Part shown: one piece after another, positions 21,047 through 31,242 of the stretch
Numbering within the stretch: position 1 is the first letter of the stretch
Layout: each line of letters starts with the position of its first letter
Position numbers and translations under genes: made by a program
The notes under the pieces: generated by a model
Databases searched by the model: none
Told to the model about the DNA's origin: nothing
What the model saw: the letters and a program-made list of their open reading frames with translations, nothing else
Assembly (NCBI GenBank): GCA_014218235.1
Contig: CM024753.1
Location: 8,427,146 to 8,491,145, forward strand
Length of the DNA: 64,000 bases
Reading direction: 5' to 3'
Source of the DNA: Colocasia esculenta
Lineage: Eukaryota; Streptophyta; Magnoliopsida; Alismatales; Araceae

Positions 21047-23476
21047 TCAGATTGTCTTGAAACGCTTCGTCACTTGGTTTATATCATTCTCAGGAGCATT
21101 ATCTTGCAAGTTGCAGTAATCATGCAGACGTGCTTTGACAGGAATGATCCATTCTTCTGTTGTGTTATCATTGACATAGAACACCTGTTCCACTTGACTT
21201 GCCAAGGCAAATAGTTCATCTGTATTAAGTCTTTGACGAGTGTTCAGACTGATAGTTCCATATTTATCTATTTTAAATCCTCTGTCTTTTCTATAAACAT
21301 CCCACCATGACATCAAAAAAAGATGGTGGAAAAATTTGCTCCAACTTACATAATGTTACTGCAATATCACCTTCCAATGTAAGCAAACGATCAGATTGAA
21401 TAACTTTAGAGCAGACATCTCTAAAATATATGCTTAATTCTGTAATTGGGTCTGTGACATCTTGATTGACAATACCACGAATCGCCAAAGGCAATAATAC
21501 TTGCATGTATATATGGCAATCATGACTCTTCAGCCCTACCAATTTTTGACTTGTAATATCTACACATTTCATCAAATTGGAGGAATACCCATCTGGAACT
21601 TTTATATTACGCAGAAAGTTGCACACAGCCAATGTCTGCAATCTGTTCAATGTATATTCTGCCGCTGGTAACCTAGTCTTATTTTGACTGTCTATTTGTG
21701 GATGGAATTCTGGTCTTATCCCCACTGTGCCATACTATAACCGTGCATTCAAACTATCTTTGCTCTTTCCCCACCAAGAAGATTCAAAGTTCCCAACAAA
21801 TTGTCAATTGTTCCTACTCAATGATGGCATACATCTAGGTTGTGCCGAATGAGTAGATTTGACCAGTACGACAGCTCTCTAAAAAAATACTTTGTTTCTT
21901 CCATCCCTCTAAATTCTTGATATCATTCTTAAATTTCTTTCCAAAATTAATATGAGGAAGTGAAGTTGTGACTCCACACTGCAGCACTCGTTAACACTTC
22001 TGGACGCTTACGACGTTCAGCCACGCCATCAAATTTGTGTTGATACTCACGCCTTCTCCATCTATGACTGATTGGCAAAAATCGTCGGTGCCCTAGAAAA
22101 TAGAATTTTCGACAATTGTGCAGCCATTTGGAATTTTTATCATAAGACAGGATGGACATGCATGCTTTCCTTTGTACTCCGTCCTAATAAATTGGCATAT
22201 GCAAGAAAATCATTGATTTTGTTCATAGCATGGCAACTTCATTTTAAAATTCTATTTCTTTGAAGATCATATGTTCAATACCGTTGTCCCACAAATCTTT
22301 CAATTCTTCTATCAACGGTTGTAAATAGACATCGATATCATTTCCAGGACTTTTAGGACCTGGAAATAAGTATAAATGACATCAATCAGAAACGTTTGCT
22401 TCATGCACATCCATGGCGGTAAATTATAAACTACTATCATCACAGGCCATACACTGTATCTGCTACTCATCATCCCAAATGGATTGAACCCATCAGTCGC
22501 TAAGCGAGGTCTCACGTCGCGAACTCTACCGCAAAATCTGGATATTGATCATCGAAATGTCGCCATACTTCAGAGTCAGAGGGTCGCATAGTTCCATTTT
22601 CCAGAGACTTCGGCCATCTTTGTGCCATGTCATCCACTTGGATCTTAGAAGACATGAAACATTCTTTGCATCTATCTTTCAATGGAAAATAACGCTATTT
22701 ATATGGCACCTGTTTGCGAATCTCTTCTTCAGGCTACCTTGTTGCGTATTTTCTTTGTACCTGGGAGCATTACATGCTGGGCATCGATCCTTTGTTCATG
22801 TTCATTCGAAACAAGACACAATCATTCTGACAAAGCATTATCTTCTCGTGGACCTAACCCCAAATCTTTCATAGTCTTCTTCAATTAATACCATGTCGAG
22901 GGAAATTAGCTCCTTCTGGTAAATATTCTCTAAGCAACTCAAGAAACATCCCCATACAAGAAGCTGTCACTTTTTCATAGTCTTAATGTGCAATAGTTTC
23001 AACAGAAATGTCAATTTGAAAATTTGACACAACCAGGATATAATGGTGTTTCAGCATCTTCTAATAATGAAAAATCAGCTTTCTCATTTGGTCATTGTCC
23101 TCTTGCTCTCCTCTCTATTTCAGCCTATTTATAACTCATTTAACATTTCAATTGTTGTATCAATCTGCTCTTCTATTTGTGCTTATTAGTAGACGGGCTA
23201 ACTTGCTGAATCAACTATTGGTGCCTCTCCATGACATACCAATTGGTATACCGGTCCACAAAATCCATCTACTTTAAGATGAATTTCAACATCCTCCGGG
23301 AAACTTCACCCATTAACATGTTACGACACAGGACATTGTATGAACTCATAATTCTGTCCATGTCTAAAAGATTGTCTTTGTCATCAAAAGTAAATCCAAA
23401 AACTCATCTACTCCTTTCTCATATCTAGGATCCAAACAATCTCTAAGTTGTATCCAATCTTATCAAGTCTTGCCAT
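21047..23476 (-). pseudogene. TNPD transposase of CACTA 1 (Transposase_21/DUF4216/DUF4218), degenerate
   Basis: The likely N-terminal Met is at 23476 (MARLDK...), followed by a Transpos_assoc-like end (VDGF...HGE near 23225-23280). Transposase_21 pieces are near 22560-22640 (trace of MAQRW) and 22312-22515 (ATDGFNPFGMMSSRYSVWPV, YNLPPWMCMKQ). GHRRFLP and HKFDG follow at 21947-22159. The C-terminal DUF4218 part (21291-21725) reads LKSHDCHIYMQVLLPLAIRG and ends FPPSFFDVMV. A DUF4216-like piece (21047-21316) contains LASQVEQVFYVND. Several frameshifts and stops break the gene. TNPD is the catalytic transposase that cuts the element ends. Confidence 0.82.
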
Positions 23477-23586
23477 TTTAGGAGCAATAGTTCTGCATTG
23501 ACAATAACCCCATCAGCCTAAGTTGTACCCAAACGATGTCTATGTTGTATTGAATAAATATGAATTAACTGACATATCAAAGAAGA

Positions 23587-23795
23587 AATTTCGACAGCAC
23601 CTTCCTTATACCGGGGAGCATTTTCACACATACATTCCACACACACATATATGTCTGCATAAATTCCTGCAAAAAAAAGGGGGGTGCCTACAAAAAATCG
23701 TGCCCATCTATGGATATTTGATTCATCTGTACATTCTTAATTTATTATATGTGTATTGAGATTGTCTTAAAAATTTCGGCAGCATCTCCCCACAC
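23587..23795. repeat. Repeated AAATTTCG(A/G)CAGCA motif upstream of TNPD
   Basis: AAATTTCGACAGCACCTTCC near 23587 and AAATTTCGGCAGCATCTCCC near 23772 are spaced about 185 bp apart in the presumed 5' region of TNPD. They may be internal repeats of the element. Confidence 0.4.
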
Positions 23796-24000
23796 TTGTC
23801 CAATATACCCCATATATTTACTAATTTTAACTATGCTCACAAAGTCACTTCTATGAAATAATTCATACAAGTGACTTTCTGAGCATGTTAAAATTAGTTG
23901 GTATATCGGAGAAGAGCGAAGAGACACTACCAAAATTTTAAGACAAATCACAATACACATATAATAATTAAGAATATACAGATGAATCAAATATCCATAG
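23708..24000. repeat. 293-bp imperfect palindrome (long hairpin) in CACTA 1
   Basis: The outer arms (23708-23777 and 23931-24000) match in inverted orientation: CTATGGATATTTGATTCATC on the left, and the same on the right read in reverse complement, continuing through the ATTCTTAA and ATGTGTATTG blocks. Inner arms (about 23820-23853 and 23862-23896) pair TAATTTTAAC, ATGCTCA and AAGTCACTT around a short AAATAATTC loop. Only about 25 bp on each side near 23775-23799 pair poorly. A transcript through it would fold into a long double-stranded stem. Confidence 0.85.
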
Positions 24001-24232
24001 ACTGTCCAACTTGGACAATTCAAGACTTTATGCTCGATATGACATTCATCAAAAGACAGTAAAAGCATATATCCTAACATAAGTTTGAACGAGCAAAAAT
24101 GGAAAAAAAAGGTCCACTCTCTCATCATTCATTATTTCATCCTTTTCTCCGTCTTCTCATTCATACATCCTATAAAGCACAATGTATACTAATTCTGATT
24201 TGCTCATACATGCAATCACATCCTGCAAAAAA

Positions 24233-24332
24233 TATGAGCCACCACCAGGCTCGCTGGATTCGTTTAAACATGAGCCACCACCCAGGCTCGCTGGATTAAA
24301 TAAATATGAGCCACCACCCAGGCTCGCTGGTT
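24233..24332. repeat. Three tandem repeats of GAGCCACCACCCAGGCTCGC
   Basis: Three consecutive units of about 33-36 bp share the core GAGCCACCACCCAGGCTCGC then TGG. The same core in diverged form occurs at 18811-18935 near the other end of the transposon. Confidence 0.85.
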
Positions 24333-24339
24333 CAACAAT

Positions 24340-26430
24340 ATATATAGAGGGGATGAAGGATTATCTGAGCAGACAAGAGGTCAAAAACTAAACAAGTTGT
24401 ACCAATGGATACCTGCATTGAACAAGAAAAGTAATATGAGTGCATATGCAAGTTTAAAAAATCATGGTTCAACATAAAATTCATGGTCTAGTAATCAAGA
24501 TGCAGGAAGATGGTAGGGATTAGAAAAGCAATTGAATATCAAAGTATATGAGTGCATATGCAAGTTTTAAAAAATCATGGGTTGTACGCATGTTAGCTAC
24601 CCCAAACATTCAAGACTTTTAAATATCAAAGCAACTGAATAGTCTATAAAAAGATAGACAAAAATTAACAGAGTTAGACAGAAAAAATTAATTGCCCCTT
24701 TTAAAAATCCTCAAACAATTCAATATTCTAACAAATTAAAGCCTCAAGCAATCAAGTATTCTAAACAAATGAAAGCAATAAAGCAATGTATATGCTCCAA
24801 AACAGATCCTTAAATGCAACAGGTACCAATACAAAAAGGTACTAATAGACATGGTACCACTAAAGGAAAAACAAGTTCTAGGGACTGATTCATCATTCCT
24901 CTATCATTTCTAGGGACTGATTCATAAATTTCCATGTCGTTGGGACTGTTTTATATATACTTTACTGTTAGGATAGGCCTCTAGTAGTCTTTTCTCTTTG
25001 AGGACCCATTTGACAGCTATAAAGTGTAGAACACAAATGTTATTAAAGATTTTTAGGTTATTACCCTTTCAATGGCATTGGCAAAGATAAAAAACCTTTA
25101 CACGACCATTTTTTCCCCTCTGTCAAAAGGTGCAAGGGGCTGGCCTCCCACACACACAGGAAAAATTGGGTGTTCAATGCTTGCATGGGGGGGTTCTAGA
25201 GGCTTGGTCTTGACAAAAAAAAGAAACATAGCTTTCTCACTTGCGTTTTTATTTTCACTATTTTCCTCACTGATTTCTATTATTTTTCACTTTTTTCACT
25301 ATTTTGTTTATCTTTTATAAGTTATATTTTATTTTTTCTAAACTTTATCATGAAGTGTTTGCAAGTCATAATGGGTGTCACTGTTGGTCTAACTAATTAA
25401 AGCAAATCTGAACAAAAAAATGAATTAATGATAATTTAACATGATCAGTTTCCACCAATTAACAACTACAACATTTCAACTACATAATTTGATATATTAT
25501 AATGCAATGGAGGAATATCTAAACAGTAATAAGGCAAACTCTACTGCTAGACATGGATACAAATTAACTAGTTAATGCTAGACATGGATACAAATAACTA
25601 GGTTTGTTTTTATTTACCAGGACTTTTTGAACAATGTACTTTTTAATTAATTTTTGTATATTCTGTAAACAAGTATAAAAAGTGGTAGAATTTTTTAAAG
25701 CTTGCAAACAACACATAAGAAGACCGGTCTTATGATTTAGAAAAGACTACCAGATAATCACATGATATAGATGGGACAAAAATCAGTGATATAGATGGGA
25801 TTAGGCTTTTAGGAGGGTTTGGTTTATATTTATCTACACTAATCACATGATATGGATGAACAAAATCTATCAGTTGCCACATTCAAAATTTACATGAGTA
25901 TAGATGCCACATTCAAAATCTATCAGCATACCTGCATAATACTAGAAAAGTCATATCCATGGACGGTGAATTCAAGTTATCCTGGTGCGGACAAAAAGAA
26001 ATCCAGAAAGATGCACACAGAAGTACCGCCTAGCACTTATTAAATTCTATACGATTTATTAGATTTGAACCAAATCACAAGCATTTCGAAAGAGATCGAT
26101 CGAGAGAGGCATCAAATCTACACTGGTAATGCAATTTACTATATAGCCAAATGGGCACTGAAGTGAAGTGAGATTTTAGGGAATTGAGTAGTGGAGTCTG
26201 CATTATTTAAGGATTGTATTGTCAATATGATGATATGGAAAGTGCACACAGAAACACAGCCTCTTAAATTTGCAGGGTTCAAATCTCAAGAAGAGCAAGT
26301 AATATATTAGTTTTTTTAAATAAACAAATATACAGTGCACGGTACGGAGGAAAAAGCAAGCAACCTGAAAATCTTTTTCTCACTAAAATTTATAATTCTA
26401 ACAAAATACAAAGAGGATTTTTTTCTCTCC
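24340..26430. other. CACTA 1 region 5' of TNPD, no gene recognised
   Basis: AT-rich sequence of about 2.1 kb between the TNPD region and the G-rich leader. Only short open frames occur. TCTAGGGACTGATTCAT occurs twice (24877, 24907) and GCTAGACATGGATACAAAT twice (25546, 25577). It probably includes first-intron sequence of the transposon transcript. Confidence 0.4.
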
Positions 26431-26509
26431 CTTTCGCCAGATACTACAGAAGTACAAATAGAACAGCATATTTTTTTCTCTCCCTTTGAGCATACTTGCA
26501 GCTACAGTG

Positions 26510-27075
26510 GTACCTCTGAGCGGTGGAGGCAGAGGGGGGAGTCCCGATAGCGTTGCTGCAGAGGGGGATGTCAGGCCACAGCGTGGAGGTGGCCTTTCCG
26601 ACGGAGGCGGTGCTGCTGTGAAGGGGGAGTCCCTGCGGAGGAAGTCGAAGGTGGGTGAGGAGGTGAGGAATGGGGCAGGAGGCGGCCGAATCAATTTGCC
26701 GCGGGGAGAGGAGGGAGGGGGTGGGGGTGGAGGGTCCCCACCGGGTGAGGGACCGGGAGGGATGGGAGGGGATGGGGGGGGGGGCCACCGGAGGGGAGGG
26801 TGTAGGGGAGGGAGGGGCACGCCGGGACGGGTGAGGCGGCCGGGGGGGGGGGGCGTGGAGGGAGGGATGGGGCCGCCGGAGGGGGAGGGGGCCGGGGAGG
26901 GAGGGGGGTGGGGCCGCCGGAGGGACTCACCATAGGCGGGTGGGGGCAGCCGCCAGAGATGAGGGCGTCGCGGCAGCCTCGCCTGCGGTCCGTCGTCGCA
27001 GGCGTCGCCGGAGGGAGAGGAAGGCGTCCGTGTGCGCTGAGAGAGAGAGAGACGAGTGAGAGAGGAGTGAGGATG
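26510..27075 (-). other. G/C-rich low-complexity leader of CACTA 1
   Basis: On the plus strand this is GGGA/GGAGG-rich and carries long open frames on both strands (Gly-rich on plus, Pro-rich on minus). It lies just inside the right subterminal repeats, in the place a CACTA promoter and first exon would occupy. CACTA 2 has the same arrangement at 53.0-53.6 kb. I treat the open frames as compositional, not as a protein. Confidence 0.5.
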
Positions 27076-27114
27076 GCGCACAACGGGGTTTTTGTTGGCG
27101 GGTTGGGCGAAAAC

Positions 27115-27225
27115 ATGGCAGCGGGCTATATATAGCCGCTGCCATATTATTATTTGCAGCGGCTAATAGAAGCCGCTACCATATAATTTTATGGCGGCGG
27201 CTAACAGCTGCTGCATATGTATTAA
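27115..27225. repeat. Inner part of CACTA 1 right subterminal repeats
   Basis: Motifs TAGCCGCTGCCATAT, GCAGCGGCTAAT, AGCCGCTACCATATA and GGCGGCTAAC match those at both element ends. This block is separated from the terminal block (29120-29449) by about 1.9 kb of captured and tandem-repeat DNA. Confidence 0.75.
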
Positions 27226-27334
27226 TTTTAACAAATTAAACTTTAAAAATATATTTACTATAGATATTAATATATTAAATTTTTATAATTATAAATATGA
27301 TAAATTAATGAGGAATCCTTATCAAATATTTTAC

Positions 27335-28253
27335 TTATAGGTTTCGGCAGGAGGTACCTGAAAAATGAGAGAGGGAACTTTCTTTGATATAGTGGGAAAG
27401 AAACATGCAATAAGATGATCATTAATCTAGGAAGGCGAGCCTCGGTGATTTCTTGCATTACTACAAAGGTAATTTCTTGGACGAGTTACCAGGTTATATT
27501 GATTCACTGCTACTGAACCTTAGCTCCAAGTAGTTGGCAGTGCAGTGTACTTGCATCCCTGCCTGAAGGACTACGTTGATTATGCTCCTAGAGACAGGAG
27601 TGCCAGCATGAAAGATCAAGAAATGATGATCTTTGGAATCCATAGACTTGCAAGATGGAGTAAAGACAAAATTCGTTCTGAACATTTGTCAATGAAGACA
27701 CTGTCGGGAGAGAAAAAGTGCTTGTGTTCACCCAGTACATTCTTCCACTCAGATTCTTGAAGAGGCTAATTCTCAAGATTAAGGGCTGGCGGTCAGGAAA
27801 GGAAACTTTTATGATTTCTGGTGATACTAGTACTGAACACAGTGAAAAGCGATGGAACAATTCAACAGCCATCTAATGCTAAGGTCCTCTTTGGCTCAAT
27901 CAAGGATGTGGAGAGGGCATCTCACTTGTAGGAGCATCAGAGTCATTATCTTAGATGTCATCTAAATCCTTGTGTATCTCGCCAAGCCATTGGGCAAGCA
28001 TTTAGACCAGGGCAGACCAAGAATGTTTACACCTATAGGTTGGTTGCTCCTGTTCTCCTGAAGAGGAGATCACCATACCTGCTTCAGAAAAGAGCTCATT
28101 TAAAAAATGTGGGTTTGAATGGAGTGGTATTTGGGTGCAGAGATTTTGAGCTTGAGAGTGTTGACATTCAGGACAGCCATGATATTTTCTTGGACCATTA
28201 TTTTCCAGTTGAAGATATTCAAATCTCTATATAAGAGGTGTAGCACACAATAT
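27335..28253 (+). pseudogene. CLASSY/DRD1-family SNF2 helicase, C-terminal fragment captured by CACTA 1
   Basis: Reading through indels gives the C-terminal half of a CLASSY-type remodeler. In order: HYYKGNFLDELPG (about 27451-27492), DGVKTKFVLNI (about 27654), then the helicase C-domain KVLVFTQYILPLRFL at about 27718-27765, KGWRSGKETFMISGDTSTEH at about 27782-27841, and NAKVLFGSIK at about 27877. CGEGISLVGAS, VIILDV and LNPCVSRQAIGQAFRPGQTK (motifs V-VI) run to about 28025, then VYTYRLVA. A tail of mixed frames (CFRKELI, FELESVDIQD, SLYKR) matches the family C-terminus. At least five indels or stops and a ~20-codon loss after LNLSSK break it. CLASSY proteins recruit RNA polymerase IV in RNA-directed DNA methylation. 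The fragment is antisense to the transposase genes. Confidence 0.8.
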
Positions 28254-28362
28254 CAATCTTGTTCATCCATAATCTTCTCAGGTTCTACCATATTAGATTT
28301 ATATGTATATATATATGTTCACTAAATTTGTGTATAATATATTTATATTGAGAATATTACAA

Positions 28363-28409
<47 letters not shown>

Positions 28410-28431
28410 GAAAAGCTTATTGCACTTGTGC

Positions 28432-28990
28432 AAAGTGCACAAGTGCAATCCACATGGGTTTTTTTGGGGCCATATGGGCAAAAAGCATGTTCATGGGGCC
28501 ACATGGGCAAAATGTCCATGTGACACTTATGCACTTGCACAAGTGCACAAGTGCAATCGACATGGTTTTTTTTTTGGTGCCATATGGGCAACAGCACATG
28601 TGCATGGTGCCACAGGGCAAAATACCCATGTGACACTTATGCACTTTGCACAAGTGCACAAGTGCAATCCACATAGGTTTGTATTGGTGCTACATGGGCA
28701 AAAAGCACATGTGCATGGTGCCACATGGGCAAAATGCCATGGTGAACCTTATGCACTTTGCATAAAGTGCACAAGTGCAATCTACATGGGTTTTTTGGTG
28801 CCATATGGGCAAAAAGCACATGTGCATGGTGCCACATGGGCAAAATACCATGTGACACTTTTGCACTTTGCCCAAGTGTACAAGTGCAATCCACATAGTT
28901 TTTTTTGTGTCACATGGGCAAAAAGCATATGTGCGGGCCACATGGGCAAAATGCCCATGTGACACTTATGCACTTGCACAAGTGCACAAA
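28432..28990. repeat. 110-bp tandem repeat, five units, with palindromic junctions
   Basis: The marker GTGCAATC recurs at 28443, 28551, 28662, 28775 and 28884 (spacing 108-113 bp). Each unit contains CATATGGGCAAAAAGCA, a CACATGGGCAAAAT segment and CATGTGACACTTATGCACTT. It ends in the near-palindrome TGCACTTTGCACAAGTGCAC. The Cys/His-rich open frames on both strands are products of the repeat. Confidence 0.95.
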
Positions 28991-29119
28991 GGTCTCTCTC
29001 TCAAATATAAATAACTATTGTATATATCAATCACTAAACTAAAATAACTTATTATAAAAATGTATATGTTCTAGATATGTCTGATTAGAAGTTTTTTTTT
29101 ATGAATAAATAAAATTTTT

Positions 29120-29449
29120 TATTTTTGTCAACGGCTACTTGCTGCTGAAAATATATCTATGTCAGCGGTTTGTAGAATCGCAGACATAACATATATATAT
29201 TGCAGTTCCATAGCCGCAGAAGGATATATGTCTGCGGGTTAAACAAAGTGCGGCCTTAACTCAACATTTGTTCGTGGTTAAATTTTAGCCGCTGACGTAT
29301 GCTGCACTTTTATCAGCGCGTATAGCTAACCACGGACAAAACACTTTTATGGCAGAGGTCTGAAATAGCGCTGCCTTATATCTCTTTTGTCCTGGAATTG
29401 TCAGCCGCGGACACATATATTCGTTGATAAATGTGGTCCTCCTGTAGTA
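29120..29449. repeat. CACTA 1 right terminal and subterminal repeats
   Basis: TATGTCAGCGGT, ATCGCAGACATA, TATGTCTGCGG, TAGCCGCTGACGTATG and CAGCCGCGGACACATA mirror the left subterminal block. The region ends in the inverted CACTA terminus (TGTAGTA at 29443-29449). Confidence 0.8.
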
Positions 29450-30180
29450 AGAGCACCGGGGAGTGGAGGAGAGGTCGTTGGGGATGGGGGAGGGGAGAGT
29501 CGTAGGGGTGGAGGGGGCCGCTGCTGCTCCGCCACTGCCTGATCACGCGGTTGAAGCTTCTCTGCTATTGCTCGGGCTCTGCTCCACTAATGTCGTTCGT
29601 GCGCATTGGAGGGGGGGAGGCAGACCGGAGCAAAGAGAGGGAGAGGGAGGGGGGCACAGTGGAGAGAGGAGAGAGGGAGGGGACCGAAGAAGAGAAGGAG
29701 AGAGTGGATGGGCCTTTGGGGCTCCACGCGACGGGTAGTGGGGTGTGTGGTGCAAGGGAGGCAAGTCGAGAGGGAGGGAGGGGGGGTTCGCTGTGCAGCA
29801 GGGAGGGGGAGGAAAAAGGGTGTGTGTTGGGTGGGGGGGGGGGGGGGGGGTGTTTTGCTATGGGGAAAGAGAATAAGATGGTGGTTGTGGGGGGGGGGGG
29901 TGTTTGCTATGGGGAAAGAGAAGAAGATGGGGGGGGGGGGGGGTTGTTTCGCTACGGGAGAGGGAGGAGAAGAAGATGGGGCGGGGAGAGAGGAAGTCGG
30001 TGTGGGGGTTGGGAGGATCAATGCAGTATGAATCGTACCGCACCGTTCCACTAAAGATCAGCGCGTCTAAGTCTACGGTATTGCCAACCTACTTTGGAGG
30101 GAGTTTTTGCAATTTTGATCCCTTTCGAGGACATTTCTACAAATTTCTACTCTTCAAGGGTTGATGTGCTATTGACTATT
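29450..30180. other. G-rich low-complexity DNA and minisatellite units right of CACTA 1
   Basis: Purine-rich sequence with several poly(G) runs (29836-29850, 29890-29900, 29930-29943) and no believable gene. The 140-167-codon open frames are artefacts. At 30095-30165 TTTTTGCAATTTTGATCC and TTTCTACAAATTTCTAC resemble the minisatellite left of the CACTA. Confidence 0.55.
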
Positions 30181-30394
30181 TGAACAAGGGTTTGCATGCA
30201 ATTCTTCCTTAGAGAGGGACTGATTTGCAATCTTGAACATGTGTTCATGGTGCACCATTGTCATTAATAAATTATAACATGTGAATTTTTGATTTTTTTA
30301 ACTGTTGGGGATACTTATTGCAATTATACAAAAGTTTGAGTATGACTGACAACATGCTATTTCATGCAGAATATAAGTCCATTAAAACATGTAA

Positions 30395-30544
30395 TGGACA
30401 AACAAGTACGCTTGTGCGGAACTTCTCGCAGGAGGAGGCTACATGGGGTTTGAGGACGCTATGAAGAAGAAGTATCCCCATTGTTTGGTTAGTATTTTCG
30501 TTCTAACTTCGAGGATGGAAGTTTTCTTTTAGGGGGAGAGGGTG
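30395..30544 (+). pseudogene. 3' end of a Ty3/gypsy pol, with polypurine tract
   Basis: The frame at about 30403-30486 reads RLVRNFSQEEATWGFEDAMK then KKYPH. This is the (E)EATWELED..KYPxLF ending of Ty3/gypsy integrase polyproteins. The usual TTCGAGGATG stretch (30510) follows, and a polypurine tract AGGGGGAGAGGG ends at the LTR start (30545). The rest of this older element's coding region is missing upstream. Confidence 0.75.
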
Positions 30545-31242
30545 TGTAAGGCCCTCGGACTTTATTCATGTTATGTTTATCTATATGCATATGATATTTG
30601 TTGTAAATAGCATGTTTATATATTTACTTTGTGTATATATATGTATATATGTGTTTATTTCTATGCATACTATATTTATTTAATTCTGTACTATTATATT
30701 AAATAATGTTGTGTATATTGTATGTATTACATGGGTATGTATGTAAATAGATTTTTTGTTATATGGCCGAAATCTAAGTTAACGTCAACATACATTGACG
30801 TTAAGGGCAGCTGGTTGACGGCAACCAATGTGCCATTGACTTCATGTTGATGTCCAGATCGATGGATGCTGACTTCTTATTAACGGCAGCAGCAATGTGG
30901 TCGTTTACTTCTCCAGTTATGTTGCGATTCCAGATCTGAAAACGGTTGCGTTCTGGCGGTCTTGATTTGGAAACCCACCTCCACCTAGGAAACCTAATGT
31001 AACGCATACCCAACCATTTAGCTCTATAAAACACCTAGTTTAGGCGAGATTAGGTCTTTTTGGCTTATGAGAAAACCTAGGGTTTTGCTGTGAGAAAATG
31101 AGTTTTGCATGGCTTGATCTGGCGTGTGTGAGCTTCTTCCGGCAATCTACATCGACTGGGAGGTGCTCTTGGATTGGTGAATATTCCCGACTCCGGAGAT
31201 CGATCTACATCAAAAAAAAAAAGATCGGACTGGGAGGAGTTT
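30545..31242 (+). mobile_element. Older LTR, 5' portion (interrupted)
   Basis: It starts TGTAAGGCCCTCGGAC after the polypurine tract and contains a TATA box (TATAAAA, 31025-31031). It is cut at 31242 by the younger element and resumes at 38351. Its sequence resembles the younger LTR (GTTGACG blocks, GATCGATGGA(C/T)GCTGAC) but is clearly diverged. Confidence 0.85.

Larger units (their letters stand above)
18332..29449 (-). mobile_element. CACTA (En/Spm) transposon 1, 11.1 kb, defective, carrying host gene cargo
   Basis: The left end is CACTACAAAAAGAAGAACAT. The right end in reverse complement reads TACTACAGGAGGACCACATT, the same terminal repeat with a changed first base. Both ends share ACATTT(G/A)TCA further in. 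Subterminal regions are dense in GCCGCTGACATAT-type motifs. TNPD (21047-23476) then TNPA (19014-20867) run leftwards on the minus strand, the standard CACTA order. The expected 3-bp duplication is unclear (GGA left, AGA right). Cargo is a CLASSY-type helicase fragment, a 110-bp tandem repeat and a large palindrome. All transposase genes are broken, so movement would need help in trans. Confidence 0.85.

Noticed and set aside
23708..24000. miR820 precursor
   Set aside because: The hairpin does not contain a recognisable miR820 sequence. Only the CACTA context is comparable.
26398..27116. 227-codon proline-rich minus-strand ORF and overlapping Gly-rich plus-strand ORFs
   Set aside because: Low-complexity G-rich DNA leaves several frames open on both strands; no domain is seen.
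28397..28979. Cys/His-rich ORFs resembling zinc-finger arrays
   Set aside because: They follow the 110-bp tandem repeat in every frame and on both strands, with no consistent CX2C...HX3H spacing.
28432..28990. CRISPR-like array
   Set aside because: Units are contiguous 110-bp repeats without unique spacers, in a plant transposon context.
29463..30054. Long ORFs of 140-167 codons in the G-rich flank
   Set aside because: Poly(G) and GGA runs generate open frames; no conserved motif or gene structure is visible.
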